From: Flagellimonas amphidinii
GTDB taxonomy: Bacteria; Bacteroidota; Bacteroidia; Flavobacteriales; Flavobacteriaceae
Assembly: GCF_013090115.1 (NCBI RefSeq)
Contig: NZ_JABFNN010000023.1
Location: forward strand, 124,001 to 188,000
Direction: 5' to 3'
Length of the DNA: 64,000 nucleotides
A model generated the notes under the pieces. The model did no database searches. It saw only the letters and a list, made by a program, of their open reading frames with translations, and had not been told where the DNA came from. Positions 37,420 to 46,698 of this stretch are shown one piece after another. Both the position numbers and the translations under genes were made by a program. Each line of letters opens with the position of its first letter. Position 1 is the first letter of the stretch.

Positions 37420-38415
37420 TTACTGATTCGTATCAAAAAAAATCCCAGAACTCTTGTGAATTTTATTATCGGAATCCACAACAACCACTTCCACCCCATC
37501 AATTTGATTGATCAAGTGAATACCACTATCCTTACCCATAATAAAAATAGCTGTTGCCAAAGCATCACATAGCTCTGCTTGCTTTGCAAAAACCGAAACA
37601 CTATTGATTCCTGTTGTTGGATATCCGGTACGGGGATCAATAATGTGCGAGTATTTTTTATCATCCAGAATAATGTATTTCTCATAATTTCCAGATGTAG
37701 CCACCGAAGATTCAATCACTGGCAACCAGCTGAACACCCTATCCTTGCTCAAGGGGTTGGCAATACCCACCAACCATCTCTCTCCAGTTGCCTTTGTTCC
37801 CCAAGTGGTAAGATCACCAGAAGCATTGATGATACCTCCTTTTACCTGTTTGGAGACCAAAAGTTCTTTGGCACGATCCGCGGCATATCCTTTACCGATA
37901 GCACCAAATCCTATGCGCATTCCAGGTTCGGTCAAAAAAACAGTATGCTTTTCCGCATCCAATACTATTTTTTGATGTCCTATCTTGGCAATGGACCGTT
38001 GAATTTCCTTTTCTGATGGTCTCTGCTGCATAGATCCATCAAATTTCCAGATTTTATCCATAGAAGCATAGGATATATCAAAAGCTCCATCTGTTATTTC
38101 TGAAATCTTTTTTGCACGCTCTATCAATCCAAAAAGTTCTGTACTTACTTTGACCGGCTTAATCCCTGCATTTCTATTGATCAATGAGGTTTCGGATTCT
38201 TCATCCCAAGAGGAGATTATCTTTTCAATGCGTTTTATTTCTGAAACGGCCTCATCTATGTCCAGGTATCCAATTTCTTCATTGGGGGCAACAACGGTTA
38301 TCTCAAACCTAGTGCCCATAAGTTTAAGGGTTCTCTTAACGGTAATATCTTTTTCTGACTGCCCAAAGGACAGCAGACAGGCAAGACTGCAAACAAGAAT
38401 CAGAACTATTCTCAT
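37420..38415 (-). CDS. apbE: FAD:protein FMN transferase ApbE
   Basis: A 331-residue exported flavin transferase that attaches FMN covalently to Thr/Ser of target redox proteins in the periplasm. A signal peptide (about 1-18), then LMGTRFEITVVAP, FGAIGKGYAADRAKELL, GGIINASGDLTTWG and IDPRTGYPTTG with CDALATAIFIMG, all standard ApbE blocks. Overlaps the upstream thioredoxin-like gene by four bases. No protein in the cluster shows an obvious flavinylation motif. Confidence 0.95.
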   Translation of the reverse strand: MRIVLILVCSLACLLSFGQSEKDITVKRTLKLMGTRFEITVVAPNEEIGYLDIDEAVSEIKRIEKIISSWDEESETSLINRNAGIKPVKVSTELFGLIERAKKISEITDGAFDISYASMDKIWKFDGSMQQRPSEKEIQRSIAKIGHQKIVLDAEKHTVFLTEPGMRIGFGAIGKGYAADRAKELLVSKQVKGGIINASGDLTTWGTKATGERWLVGIANPLSKDRVFSWLPVIESSVATSGNYEKYIILDDKKYSHIIDPRTGYPTTGINSVSVFAKQAELCDALATAIFIMGKDSGIHLINQIDGVEVVVVDSDNKIHKSSGIFFDTNQ

Positions 38416-38849
38416 TGCACAAAACTGTTCAACAGCGCAATGTAATCTTCTGGAGAAGGTTTGGTATAGAAACCTGTTTTTCCCAAGACAGTTTCTTTTT
38501 TATCCAAAACCACCACTAATGGGAAATATCCTTTAGGGTTAAATTTTTCGGCAAGGGACCTATTGCTGTTTGTTATTTTTTCTGAAAGTTGGTTTTTCTT
38601 TTTCCTTGGAAAGTCAGCTTTGTAAAGCACATAATGCGTAGCTGCATAGGATTTAAACTCTTCTGAATCCAGAATATGTCTTTTAAGACGTATGCAAGGA
38701 GCACACCAATCAGAACCAGAGAATACTAAAATTATAGGTTTATCCTCTTCACTAGCTTGTTTGACAGCATCAGCATAATTCATATGCCATTCTTGGGCCT
38801 GAATAAGACCAAAACAAAGACAACCTATTAGTGTTAATAGTTTTTTCAT
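38412..38849 (-). CDS. Exported thioredoxin-family protein
   Basis: A 145-residue thioredoxin-fold protein with signal peptide (LIGCLCFGLIQAQ) and active site SDWCAPC (CxxC). The later cis-proline region reads GYFPLVVVLD. It would reduce or isomerise disulphides in the periplasm; in this cluster possible clients are the cysteine tail of DUF4266 or the Rieske protein (inference). Confidence 0.92.
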   Translation of the reverse strand: MKKLLTLIGCLCFGLIQAQEWHMNYADAVKQASEEDKPIILVFSGSDWCAPCIRLKRHILDSEEFKSYAATHYVLYKADFPRKKKNQLSEKITNSNRSLAEKFNPKGYFPLVVVLDKKETVLGKTGFYTKPSPEDYIALLNSFVQ

Positions 38850-38870
38850 TTCATCTGATTGTACTAAAAT

Positions 38871-39311
38871 CTACTCAAATACCCTCAAAGAGGAACCATC
38901 AAGCTCGGTATTGTAAACCTTGATGGGTTTGGCCGGATTACTATCCACTTGATTTAACGGACTTCCATCTTGATCAAATCGGGAACCGTGCACATCACAG
39001 TAAAAAATTCCTCCGCTTTGGTCCACAAATCGTACCTGATCGTAAGATTCGTGACTACAAACCTGACTTGCAGCTATGTACTCTCCTTCCAAATTTCTTG
39101 CAATGACCACCAAGTTTTTAAGTATAAAACCTCCATTTGCACCTAGGGCTTGAGCCTCAGCAGAAGTCAAATCGATAGTAAAATCCACTCCAGTAGGTTC
39201 TTCTACGATATCTCCTTGGATTTCATCCTTTGAGCATCCATGAATACAGGGAAAAGTAAGAGCAAAAGCAGCACCAGCGCCCAAACTCCTGAGGAATTCT
39301 TTTCTTTCCAT
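38871..39311 (-). CDS. Exported Rieske [2Fe-2S] protein
   Basis: A 146-residue Rieske protein. Ligand motifs CSH (VCSHES) and CDVH (FYCDVHGSRFD) give the two Cys and two His of the cluster. The N-terminus (ERKEFLRSLGAGAAFALTF) is Tat-like, with Arg-Lys instead of twin Arg, and a cysteine in IHGCSK could be lipidated. A stand-alone electron carrier in the envelope rather than part of a bc complex. Lies 46 bases after purM and 21 bases before the thioredoxin gene. Confidence 0.92.
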   Translation of the reverse strand: MERKEFLRSLGAGAAFALTFPCIHGCSKDEIQGDIVEEPTGVDFTIDLTSAEAQALGANGGFILKNLVVIARNLEGEYIAASQVCSHESYDQVRFVDQSGGIFYCDVHGSRFDQDGSPLNQVDSNPAKPIKVYNTELDGSSLRVFE

Positions 39312-39357
39312 AGCGTGAGGTTTATAGAAAGAACGCTAAATTATGGTGAATCGTATG

Positions 39358-40536
39358 CTAATATTCAAACTTTCCGTACTCGCTCTGGATGGTTAGTTTC
39401 TTGTGTTCGGCAGATTCAACCCGACCTATAATTTGGGCATCCACATTAAAGCTTTTCGAGATGGCAATTATATCGTTTGCCACTTCAGCATCAACATACA
39501 ATTCCATACGATGCCCACAATTGAACACTTGGTACATTTCCTTCCAATCTGTATTGGATTGCTCTTGAATCAGCCTGAATAATGGGGGGATTGGAAAAAG
39601 ATTATCCTTAATGATATGCAGATTCTCCACAAAGTGGAGAATTTTGGTCTGGGCACCTCCACTACAGTGTACCATACCGTGAATATCTGCTGAATTATAC
39701 TTTTCCAATATTTTTTTGATGATTGGCGCATAAGTACGTGTTGGGGACAAGACCAATTTACCCGCATCCAGCGGTGCGTCTTGTACTGAATCTGTCAATT
39801 TCACATTTCCAGAATACACCAACTCATCCGGAACTGAGGGATCATAACTTTCAGGATATTCATGGGCCAAGTATTTCCCAAAAACATCATGTCGTGCAGA
39901 AGTAAGTCCATTACTCCCCATACCACCGTTATATTCCGATTCATAAGTGGCCTGTCCATAAGAAGTAAGACCAACGATAACATCTCCAGGTTTGATATTC
40001 GCATTGTCAATCACATCCGCTTTCTTCATTCGAGCCGTTACAGTACTATCAACAATAATGGTTCTTACCAAATCGCCAACATCAGCAGTTTCTCCTCCGG
40101 TAGACCGGATAACTATTCCGTGTTTTTCCAAATCAGCAATCAATTCCTCGGTTCCATTGATGATAGCCGAAATCACTTCTCCAGGAATCAAATTCTTATT
40201 TCGACCTATAGTCGAAGAAAGCATGATATTGTCTATAGCTCCAACACAGATCAAATCATCTACATTCATAATAAGGGCATCTTGTGCTATCCCTTTCCAA
40301 ACCGAAATATCTCCAGTTTCCTTCCAATACATATACGCCAAGGATGATTTAGTCCCTGCGCCATCTGCATGCATTACTAGGCAATGGTCTTCGCTGCCTG
40401 TTAAATAATCTGGAACAATTTTACAAAATGCCTTAGGAAACAATCCTTTGTCTATATTTTTTATGGCATTGTGCACATCTTCCTTGGAAGCAGAAACTCC
40501 CCGTTGCGCATATCTTTTACTTGAATCTGAAGACAT
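39358..40536 (-). CDS. purM: Phosphoribosylformylglycinamidine cyclo-ligase PurM (AIR synthetase)
   Basis: A 392-residue enzyme of purine synthesis that closes the imidazole ring using ATP. Seen: RYAQRGVSASKEDV at the N-terminus, VMHADGAGTKSSLAY, QDALIMNVDDLICVGA, STGGETADVGDLVRTI and the C-terminal HCSGGAQTKIL with FNCGHRMELYV. The sequence is the Bacteroidota type, longer than the Escherichia coli protein. May be co-transcribed with the Rieske cluster downstream. Confidence 0.93.
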   Translation of the reverse strand: MSSDSSKRYAQRGVSASKEDVHNAIKNIDKGLFPKAFCKIVPDYLTGSEDHCLVMHADGAGTKSSLAYMYWKETGDISVWKGIAQDALIMNVDDLICVGAIDNIMLSSTIGRNKNLIPGEVISAIINGTEELIADLEKHGIVIRSTGGETADVGDLVRTIIVDSTVTARMKKADVIDNANIKPGDVIVGLTSYGQATYESEYNGGMGSNGLTSARHDVFGKYLAHEYPESYDPSVPDELVYSGNVKLTDSVQDAPLDAGKLVLSPTRTYAPIIKKILEKYNSADIHGMVHCSGGAQTKILHFVENLHIIKDNLFPIPPLFRLIQEQSNTDWKEMYQVFNCGHRMELYVDAEVANDIIAISKSFNVDAQIIGRVESAEHKKLTIQSEYGKFEY

Positions 40537-40601
40537 CTTGTAAAGGTTTGGGCAAAAATAGGCAAACTAGAATCTTTAGCTAGCTTTTATAGAACGAGTT
40601 T

Positions 40602-41594
40602 TTAATTCAGAATACTGGGAACAATACCCAAACAATCCTTTTTCCAAATTTTTTGAGTGGTGGGTTGATCTATATTTCCTCCCGATATAATAACCAAAAC
40701 TTTCTGTTTGGTTTTTTGCGTACTTAACCACCTTCTCACCGCCTCCATGGACATAGCGCTTGTGGGTTCCACACGGCATTTGAGCAAGTGGGATAGCCAT
40801 TGTGTCCAATACATTAAATATTCTTCTTCTATTTCAAAGAAATCATCCAGCTGTTTTAGATATTCAAAAGTAATTTTGCCCACGGCCATGGTCATGGCGC
40901 CATCCGCTAAAGTATCGGGCACACCGGACAATCTTTGTATGGTTCCATGTCTAAGGGATTCAGCAGCGTCATTTGCATTGAGTGGCTCCACCCCCATTAC
41001 CTTGGTTTTTGGAGATAATCCTCTAGTGGCAAGAAGACTACCAGATAACAAGCCTCCACCGCCGCAGGGTGCAAAAAGCGCATTAATTTCTTGCAGCTCC
41101 GTTAATGCCTCATAAGCTGCTGTACCTTGACCACAAATCACTTGTTCATGATTATATGGCGGAATCCAATAGGTGCCTTGCTGCCGTGCCGCCTCTTTCA
41201 CTTCTTGATCGGCAATATCCCTAGTTTCACTTAAAACCACTTGAGCACCATAGGACTTTGTAGCTTGAATTTTTATTTTGGAAGAATACCCCGGCATAAA
41301 AATAGTGGACGAAATACCCAATTTACTTGACGCATATGCAACCGCCTGGGCATGGTTCCCAGAACTATTTGCCACAATATGCTTTGGATTTTCCCCTATT
41401 TCTTGCAACCAAGCCAAGGTATTGCAGGCCCCGCGTGCCTTAAAAGCTCCTATTTTTTGAAAATTCTCAGCCTTAAAAAAAATTTCATGCCCCAACCATT
41501 GATTCAACAATTGGGAAGTCAATATTGGGGTTTGATTGATCAAGCCCAAAATCCTGGACTTGGCTTTTTCTATGTGCTTAAGATTCAAACTCAT
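40602..41594 (-). CDS. PLP-dependent threonine/serine dehydratase-like enzyme (serine racemase fold)
   Basis: A roughly 330-residue type II PLP enzyme. PLP lysine lies in GAFKARGA; the substrate loop is NSSGNHAQAVA; the phosphate-binding loop is CGGGGLLSG; VISGGN closes the domain. There is no C-terminal ACT regulatory domain, so it is a catabolic-type threonine dehydratase or serine racemase. ATG 41594 (MSLNLKHIEKAKSR) starts 5 bases after the glutamine synthetase III stop; a longer frame reaches into that gene and is disfavoured. Confidence 0.9.
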   Translation of the reverse strand: MSLNLKHIEKAKSRILGLINQTPILTSQLLNQWLGHEIFFKAENFQKIGAFKARGACNTLAWLQEIGENPKHIVANSSGNHAQAVAYASSKLGISSTIFMPGYSSKIKIQATKSYGAQVVLSETRDIADQEVKEAARQQGTYWIPPYNHEQVICGQGTAAYEALTELQEINALFAPCGGGGLLSGSLLATRGLSPKTKVMGVEPLNANDAAESLRHGTIQRLSGVPDTLADGAMTMAVGKITFEYLKQLDDFFEIEEEYLMYWTQWLSHLLKCRVEPTSAMSMEAVRRWLSTQKTKQKVLVIISGGNIDQPTTQKIWKKDCLGIVPSILN

Positions 41595-41599
41595 TTGAG

Positions 41600-43786
41600 C
41601 TACTTTGCAAACAACATTTCCCGATACTTTGTAAATGGCCATAGGTCATCAGCAATAAGTTTTTCCAACTTATCGGATTGAGTACGTATAGCTTCAAAAT
41701 ACGGTTTTACATTGTTGCAATAGGCTTGAGCCTTCTTATTGATGGAAGACAGGTTATTGGCACGCTTACGAGCTTCGGTCATCTTATCCGTCAATCCCTT
41801 AATTTCTGAAATGTGCTCTCCAATCTGTTCCAGAATGTTCAACTGTCCATCAGCAACTTTCTTATGGGCTGCCCCATAAACATCTTTTAGTCCGCCAATG
41901 TTTTCAAGAAGAATATTTTGATAACGAATAGCTGCCGGAATAATATGGTTGTAAATCATTTCTCCTAAAACCCTACCTTCAATCTGAATATTAAAAACAT
42001 AGGCCCCTAGTTCCACTTCTTGATGTGCTTTGAGCTCCACTTCACTCATTACTCCCATATCCTTAAATAGGGCAACACTCTCTTTGGCCGTTAATACTTG
42101 AAGAGCTTCTGGTGTGTTTTTATTATTGCTCAACTTACGCCTTCTGGCTTCTTCCTGCCATTCCATACCATAACCATCACCATCAAACCGTATTCTTTTA
42201 GAGGTTTTGATGTACTCTCGAAGGACATTAAAAACAGCTTCATCTTTTTTTAGACTTTTCTTATCTATCAATTGATCGACCTCTTTTTTGAAATCAGTTA
42301 ATTGTTTAGCAACAATAGTGTTTAAAATGGTCATTGGTTTGGCACAATTGGTTTTGGCACCAACCCCACGCATTTCAAACTTATTTCCTGTAAAAGCAAA
42401 AGGGGATGTCCTGTTCCTATCCGTATTATCCAGAAGGATTTCTGGAATCTTACCCACTACATTGAGTTTGAGCTCAGTTTTTTCCTGCGGTGATAATTTT
42501 CCTTTGGAAACACCTTCAAGTTCATCCAGAACATCACTTAATTGTTTTCCTATAAAAATGGACAATATGGATGGAGGTGCCTCATTGGCCCCTAATCTAT
42601 GATCGTTACTGGCAGATGCTATTGAGGACCGCAACAATTCTTCATAGGTATCCACTGCCTTTATGGTATTCACAAAGAAGGTTAAAAACTGCAAATTTTT
42701 CATGGGAGTAGATCCCGGACTCAAAAGATTCACTCCTGTATCTGTGGCCAAAGACCAGTTGTTATGTTTTCCTGAACCGTTGACACCTGCAAAAGGTTTT
42801 TCATGAAAAAGAACCGCTAAATCATGCTTATCTGCTATCTCCTCCATTACATCCATCAACAAAAGGTTGTGGTCTATGGACAAATTGGCTTCCTCAAATA
42901 CTGGTGCCAATTCAAATTGATTTGGAGCCACCTCATTATGTCGGGTTTTTACAGGAATCCCCAGTTTGATGCATTCTTTTTCCAAATCGCTCATGAAGCT
43001 CAACGCACGAGGCGGAATTACTCCAAAATAATGATCATCCAACTGTTGACCTTTTGCTGCTGAATTTCCCACCAAGGTTCGTCCTGTCATCACCAAATCC
43101 AAACGAGACCTTAATAAAGCTTTATCCACCAAAAAATATTCTTGCTCCCAGCCCAACGTAGCGTAAACCTTTCTAACGTTTTTGTCGAAATATTGAGCCA
43201 CCCCTGTAGCGGCTTCGTCTATAGCGTGCAAAGCTCGCAGCAATGGGGCCTTGTTATCCAGGGCCTCACCGGTATAAGCAACAAATACTGTTGGTATGCA
43301 GAGGGTTGTTTTGTAAACAAATGCAGGAGAAGAAGGATCCCATGCAGTATAGCCCCTAGCTTCAAAAGTATTTCTAATCCCTCCACTGGGAAAACTGGAC
43401 GCGTCTGGCTCTTGTTGCACCAACTGCCCTCCATCAAATCTTTCCATGGCTCTACCTTCCGGTAAAATGTCAAGAAAAGCATCATGTTTTTCTGCCGTGG
43501 AACCCGTTAACGGTTGAAACCAGTGTGTATAATGTGTTGCCCCCATGGACAATGCCCACGCCTTCATGCCTTCTGCCACTTGATTGGCAATTTTACGATC
43601 GATCTTATTCCCTTGAAATATAGCGGACTTGACATTATCGAAAGCTTCTTTGGTCAAAAATTGACGCATTTTTTCCTCATTGAAAACATACTTTCCAAAC
43701 AGCTCCGAACGCTTACCAATTTCATCAATTTTAGTGTGACTTCTTTTTCGGCTTTCCGCCAAGGCTTCAAATCGCATCTTAGGCAT
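41600..43786 (-). CDS. glnN: Glutamine synthetase type III
   Basis: A 728-residue GSIII forming glutamine from glutamate, ammonia and ATP. Segments typical of the large form: EPDASSFPSGGIRNTFEARGYTAWDPSSPAF near the N-terminal third (shown in part), LGWEQEYFLVDKAL, RHNEVAPNQFELAPVF, VLFHEKPFAGVNGSGKHNNW and NDHRLGANEAPPSI. C-terminal helices (about 600-728) are the GSIII extension. Divergent from a second, unrelated-class glutamine synthetase at 43994, with a shared 207-base control region. Confidence 0.96.
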   Translation of the reverse strand: MPKMRFEALAESRKRSHTKIDEIGKRSELFGKYVFNEEKMRQFLTKEAFDNVKSAIFQGNKIDRKIANQVAEGMKAWALSMGATHYTHWFQPLTGSTAEKHDAFLDILPEGRAMERFDGGQLVQQEPDASSFPSGGIRNTFEARGYTAWDPSSPAFVYKTTLCIPTVFVAYTGEALDNKAPLLRALHAIDEAATGVAQYFDKNVRKVYATLGWEQEYFLVDKALLRSRLDLVMTGRTLVGNSAAKGQQLDDHYFGVIPPRALSFMSDLEKECIKLGIPVKTRHNEVAPNQFELAPVFEEANLSIDHNLLLMDVMEEIADKHDLAVLFHEKPFAGVNGSGKHNNWSLATDTGVNLLSPGSTPMKNLQFLTFFVNTIKAVDTYEELLRSSIASASNDHRLGANEAPPSILSIFIGKQLSDVLDELEGVSKGKLSPQEKTELKLNVVGKIPEILLDNTDRNRTSPFAFTGNKFEMRGVGAKTNCAKPMTILNTIVAKQLTDFKKEVDQLIDKKSLKKDEAVFNVLREYIKTSKRIRFDGDGYGMEWQEEARRRKLSNNKNTPEALQVLTAKESVALFKDMGVMSEVELKAHQEVELGAYVFNIQIEGRVLGEMIYNHIIPAAIRYQNILLENIGGLKDVYGAAHKKVADGQLNILEQIGEHISEIKGLTDKMTEARKRANNLSSINKKAQAYCNNVKPYFEAIRTQSDKLEKLIADDLWPFTKYREMLFAK

Positions 43787-43993
43787 TTCTCATTATTTTT
43801 TACAAAACTACAATTAACAATTTAATAATATTACTAAGAAAAATTACTTTTTTTTCATTCAACCCCACTCAAAATAGGGGTAATATAAATTATCACGTCC
43901 AATTTGTGATTTTAACCCCTCAAAACATATATTATAGTCCAAATCTACTATTTTTGTCAATCATAAATTTGAGAACAAATAACTACCGTAATT
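43787..43993. promoter_or_regulatory. Divergent control region between the two glutamine synthetases
   Basis: 207 bases of AT-rich sequence. It contains two direct repeats, AACCCCACTCAAAATA (43861-43876) and AACCCCTCAAAACATA (43914-43929), 53 bases apart, and a -7 element TATTTTTG at 43949-43956 for the plus-strand gene. No usual -33 TTG is present. The repeats are candidate binding sites for a nitrogen-status regulator (inference). Confidence 0.5.
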
Positions 43994-45004
43994 ATGAGCA
44001 AATCTAAATTAGAGTATCTCTGGTTGGACGGTTATGAGCCAACCGCCAACATTAGAAGCAAGACAAGAATTGAAGAAGATTTTAGTGGTAAATTGGAAGA
44101 TTGCCCCATGTGGTCTTTTGATGGTTCCTCTACCAAACAGGCCGAAGGTGGTTCTTCCGACTGTTTATTGAAGCCTGTTGCCATTTACCCAGACCCTGCA
44201 AGAAAAAATGGTTTCTTGGTAATGACCGAGGTTTTGAATGCTGATGGAACTCCACACGAAAGTAATTCAAGAGCTACCATTGATGATGAGGATGATGACT
44301 TCTGGTTTGGATTTGAGCAAGAGTACTTTATTATGGACACCGCTACTTTGTTGCCACTAGGTTTCCCTGTTGGTGGTTATCCTGGACCTCAAGGTCTTTA
44401 CTACTGCTCCGTAGGTGGAAAAAACACTTGGGGTAGAGATTTGGTTGAAGAGCATGCCGATCTATGCTTGGAAGCCGGAATCAATTTTGAAGGTATCAAC
44501 CAAGAAGTTGCTGCCGGACAGTGGGAATTCCAATTGTTCGCAAAAGGAGCTAAAAAAGCAGGTGACGAAATATGGGTGGCCCGTTATTTATTACAAAGAT
44601 TGACCGAAAGCTACGGTTACTATATCGAATATCACCCAAAACCTATTAAAGGGGATTGGAATGGTTCTGGTATGCACGCCAACTTCTCCAACACAACTTT
44701 GAGAACTTGTGGTTCCAAAGAAGTTTATGAGAAAATCTGTGAAGCTTTCAGACCTGTAACCTCTGAACACATTGCAGTATATGGTGAATTCAACGATCAA
44801 CGTTTAACAGGATTGCATGAAACCGCTTCTATCAAGGATTTCAGCTATGGCGTTTCTGACAGGGGTGCTTCTATCAGAATTCCTATCATGACCGTTGAAA
44901 AAGGATGGAAAGGTTGGTTGGAAGACAGAAGACCTGCTTCTAACGCTGATCCATACAAAGTTGCTGCAAGGATCATTAAGACAGTTAAGTCTGCAGACGT
45001 GTAA
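43994..45004 (+). CDS. Glutamine synthetase, eukaryote-type (type II)-like
   Basis: A 336-residue short glutamine synthetase of the GSII class. Signatures: WLDGYEPTANIRSKTR, MWSFDGSSTKQAEG, WFGFEQEYFIMD (metal Glu), PLGFP-GGYPGPQGLYYCSVG, QEVAAGQWEFQLF, KGDWNGSGMHANFS and the C-terminal RRPASNADPY. Complete active site. Together with the divergent GSIII and glnK-amtB elsewhere in the window it forms the ammonium-assimilation set. Confidence 0.96.
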   Translation: MSKSKLEYLWLDGYEPTANIRSKTRIEEDFSGKLEDCPMWSFDGSSTKQAEGGSSDCLLKPVAIYPDPARKNGFLVMTEVLNADGTPHESNSRATIDDEDDDFWFGFEQEYFIMDTATLLPLGFPVGGYPGPQGLYYCSVGGKNTWGRDLVEEHADLCLEAGINFEGINQEVAAGQWEFQLFAKGAKKAGDEIWVARYLLQRLTESYGYYIEYHPKPIKGDWNGSGMHANFSNTTLRTCGSKEVYEKICEAFRPVTSEHIAVYGEFNDQRLTGLHETASIKDFSYGVSDRGASIRIPIMTVEKGWKGWLEDRRPASNADPYKVAARIIKTVKSADV

Positions 45005-45033
45005 GAAGAATAGATAAATTAGTTGTTGATTAT

Positions 45034-45072
45034 AGATGTGACCGCTCCAGTTTTTTTTGGGGCGGTTTTTTA
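45034..45072 (+). terminator. Terminator after glutamine synthetase II
   Basis: ACCGCTCC pairs with GGGGCGGT (one G-T pair) across a T-rich loop, followed by a T run; lies just before the convergent antiporter stop. Confidence 0.75.
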
Positions 45073-46008
45073 TTGCACTGTCAAGTAAATAAAACTAACG
45101 TAAAACGCTAGCAAAATCAATCCATCCCTCCAACCCAAACGCAGTCCCTTTGGGAAAAATACTAAGGGTAAAATCAAGAAGGAAATTCCCAGCATCCAAA
45201 AAATATCATTGGACAGCAACCCTTGATCCACCACTGTTATTGGAGTAATTATGGAAGTAATACCCAATACAGCCAACAGGTTAAAAATATTGGATCCTAT
45301 TAAGTTCCCTACGGATATAGCTTTTTCCTTTTTAATTACCGCAATTACAGAGGCAGCCAATTCCGGAATACTTGTCCCCACGGATACCACGGTTATCCCA
45401 ATCACTCTATCACTCACACCAAAAGCTGAGGCCATTCCCACGGCACCATCAATCAATAATTCGGAACCTCCCCATAATCCGACTCCCCCTATTCCTAAGA
45501 AAAGAACGGTTTTATAGTGGGGTAAAAGCACATCATCCTCTGGCATTTCATCTTCAACAGCAGTTTTCTGAAACCTAAGCAGATAAACCAAGAACAAAAA
45601 CAAAAAGACTATCATGATGATGCCCTCGTAACGCTGTAAAACCCCATCAAAGTAAACAAACCCACAAAACAACAATGAAGCTACCATCATTACGGGCCAA
45701 TCTGTGGTATAAAAACTTTTCCGTACGTTAATACTGCCCAAAATCACCGTAATTGCCAAAACAAGTCCAAGGTTGGCGATATTGGAACCCACTACATTTC
45801 CGAAGGATAAATCAGGAAAGCCATCAAGGGCAGCCTTAACACTCACAATAAGTTCAGGAGCTGAAGTGGCGAAGGAGACCACGGTCATGCCAATTACAAT
45901 TTTTGGAATGGATAACCTAAGGGACAATGCAACTGCTGCTTTTAACAACCAATTACCACCCACAATAAGCAAGACCAAACCTAGAACTATATAAAGTAAG
46001 TTTTCCAA
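45070..46008 (-). CDS. Calcium/sodium antiporter (CaCA family, YrbG-like)
   Basis: A 312-residue inner-membrane cation exchanger with ten predicted helices in two inverted repeats. Both alpha-repeat motifs are present: GMTVVSFATSAPELIVS (about 42-58) and GITVVSVGTSIPELAAS (about 205-221), each followed by GNVVGSNIANL or GNLIGSNIFNL. It should exchange Ca2+ for Na+ or H+. Convergent with the glutamine synthetase gene. Confidence 0.94.
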   Translation of the reverse strand: MENLLYIVLGLVLLIVGGNWLLKAAVALSLRLSIPKIVIGMTVVSFATSAPELIVSVKAALDGFPDLSFGNVVGSNIANLGLVLAITVILGSINVRKSFYTTDWPVMMVASLLFCGFVYFDGVLQRYEGIIMIVFLFLFLVYLLRFQKTAVEDEMPEDDVLLPHYKTVLFLGIGGVGLWGGSELLIDGAVGMASAFGVSDRVIGITVVSVGTSIPELAASVIAVIKKEKAISVGNLIGSNIFNLLAVLGITSIITPITVVDQGLLSNDIFWMLGISFLILPLVFFPKGLRLGWRDGLILLAFYVSFIYLTVQ

Positions 46009-46698
46009 AAGTCAGAATTTGCGCAAATATAGATGAAGATCTATTTGTGGTTATCATTAAAATATCAAAAGCCATTAGAAAAGGTTAAAAAGCAAGCTTA
46101 AAATCATCACTTTTTTGCCACAAACAGCGAAAATTAAATCCATAAAATAACAGAACCCAAAGCTGACAATACAAACGAGATTTTCTAAAGAAGTCATTTT
46201 TTAAACAAAATGCCCCTAGGTTTTCAAAACAGCACTAAAAACGCCCCTATAATTCTAACATTTATTACCAATAACAGCACTAACTAATTACATTTTGTAA
46301 TTTTTATCAAGACGAAAAATAAAAATCATAGTGCTTTCCCGTTTAAAACCCTACAATCTTGTATGCAATTGTATAGATTCTGGTCGTAAAATTTGGAAAC
46401 ATGATTTTTCTCATTTTATCTTCAAAAAGTAACCGGTTCAATAACACCATTTTTCAACTTAAAAATCAATCGACCAATGATTACAATCGTCAAATTTTTT
46501 GTGATGTTACTCATAGAGCTCATCGCCATTATTTTTCTTTGAACCTCAGAATTGTAAAGAACTGATTGAGCAATCCTTCAGTAATTTATCCATTACTTTT
46601 TGATGCATCATGTATTGATACACACAGAATTGTGTTAGAGCGTAAAAGTTATGTTTTTTGGCTACATTTAGGTTTTATAACAATTTAAACGCTAAAAA
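46009..46698. other. 690-base interval without a clear gene
   Basis: AT-rich sequence between the antiporter start and the DUF885 gene. The only plausible coding stretch is a 21-codon hydrophobic ORF at 46477-46542 (MITIVKFFVMLLIELIAIIFL, shown up to its natural end is avoided here; it is one helix). No terminator-strength hairpin, tRNA or repeat was seen. It likely contains the two divergent promoters. Confidence 0.5.

Noticed and set aside
46477..46542. A 21-codon hydrophobic ORF in the 690-base gap
   Set aside because: It has one helix but lacks the FF/SVN pattern of the other micro-proteins and has no supporting promoter or terminator; chance ORFs of this size are common in AT-rich DNA.
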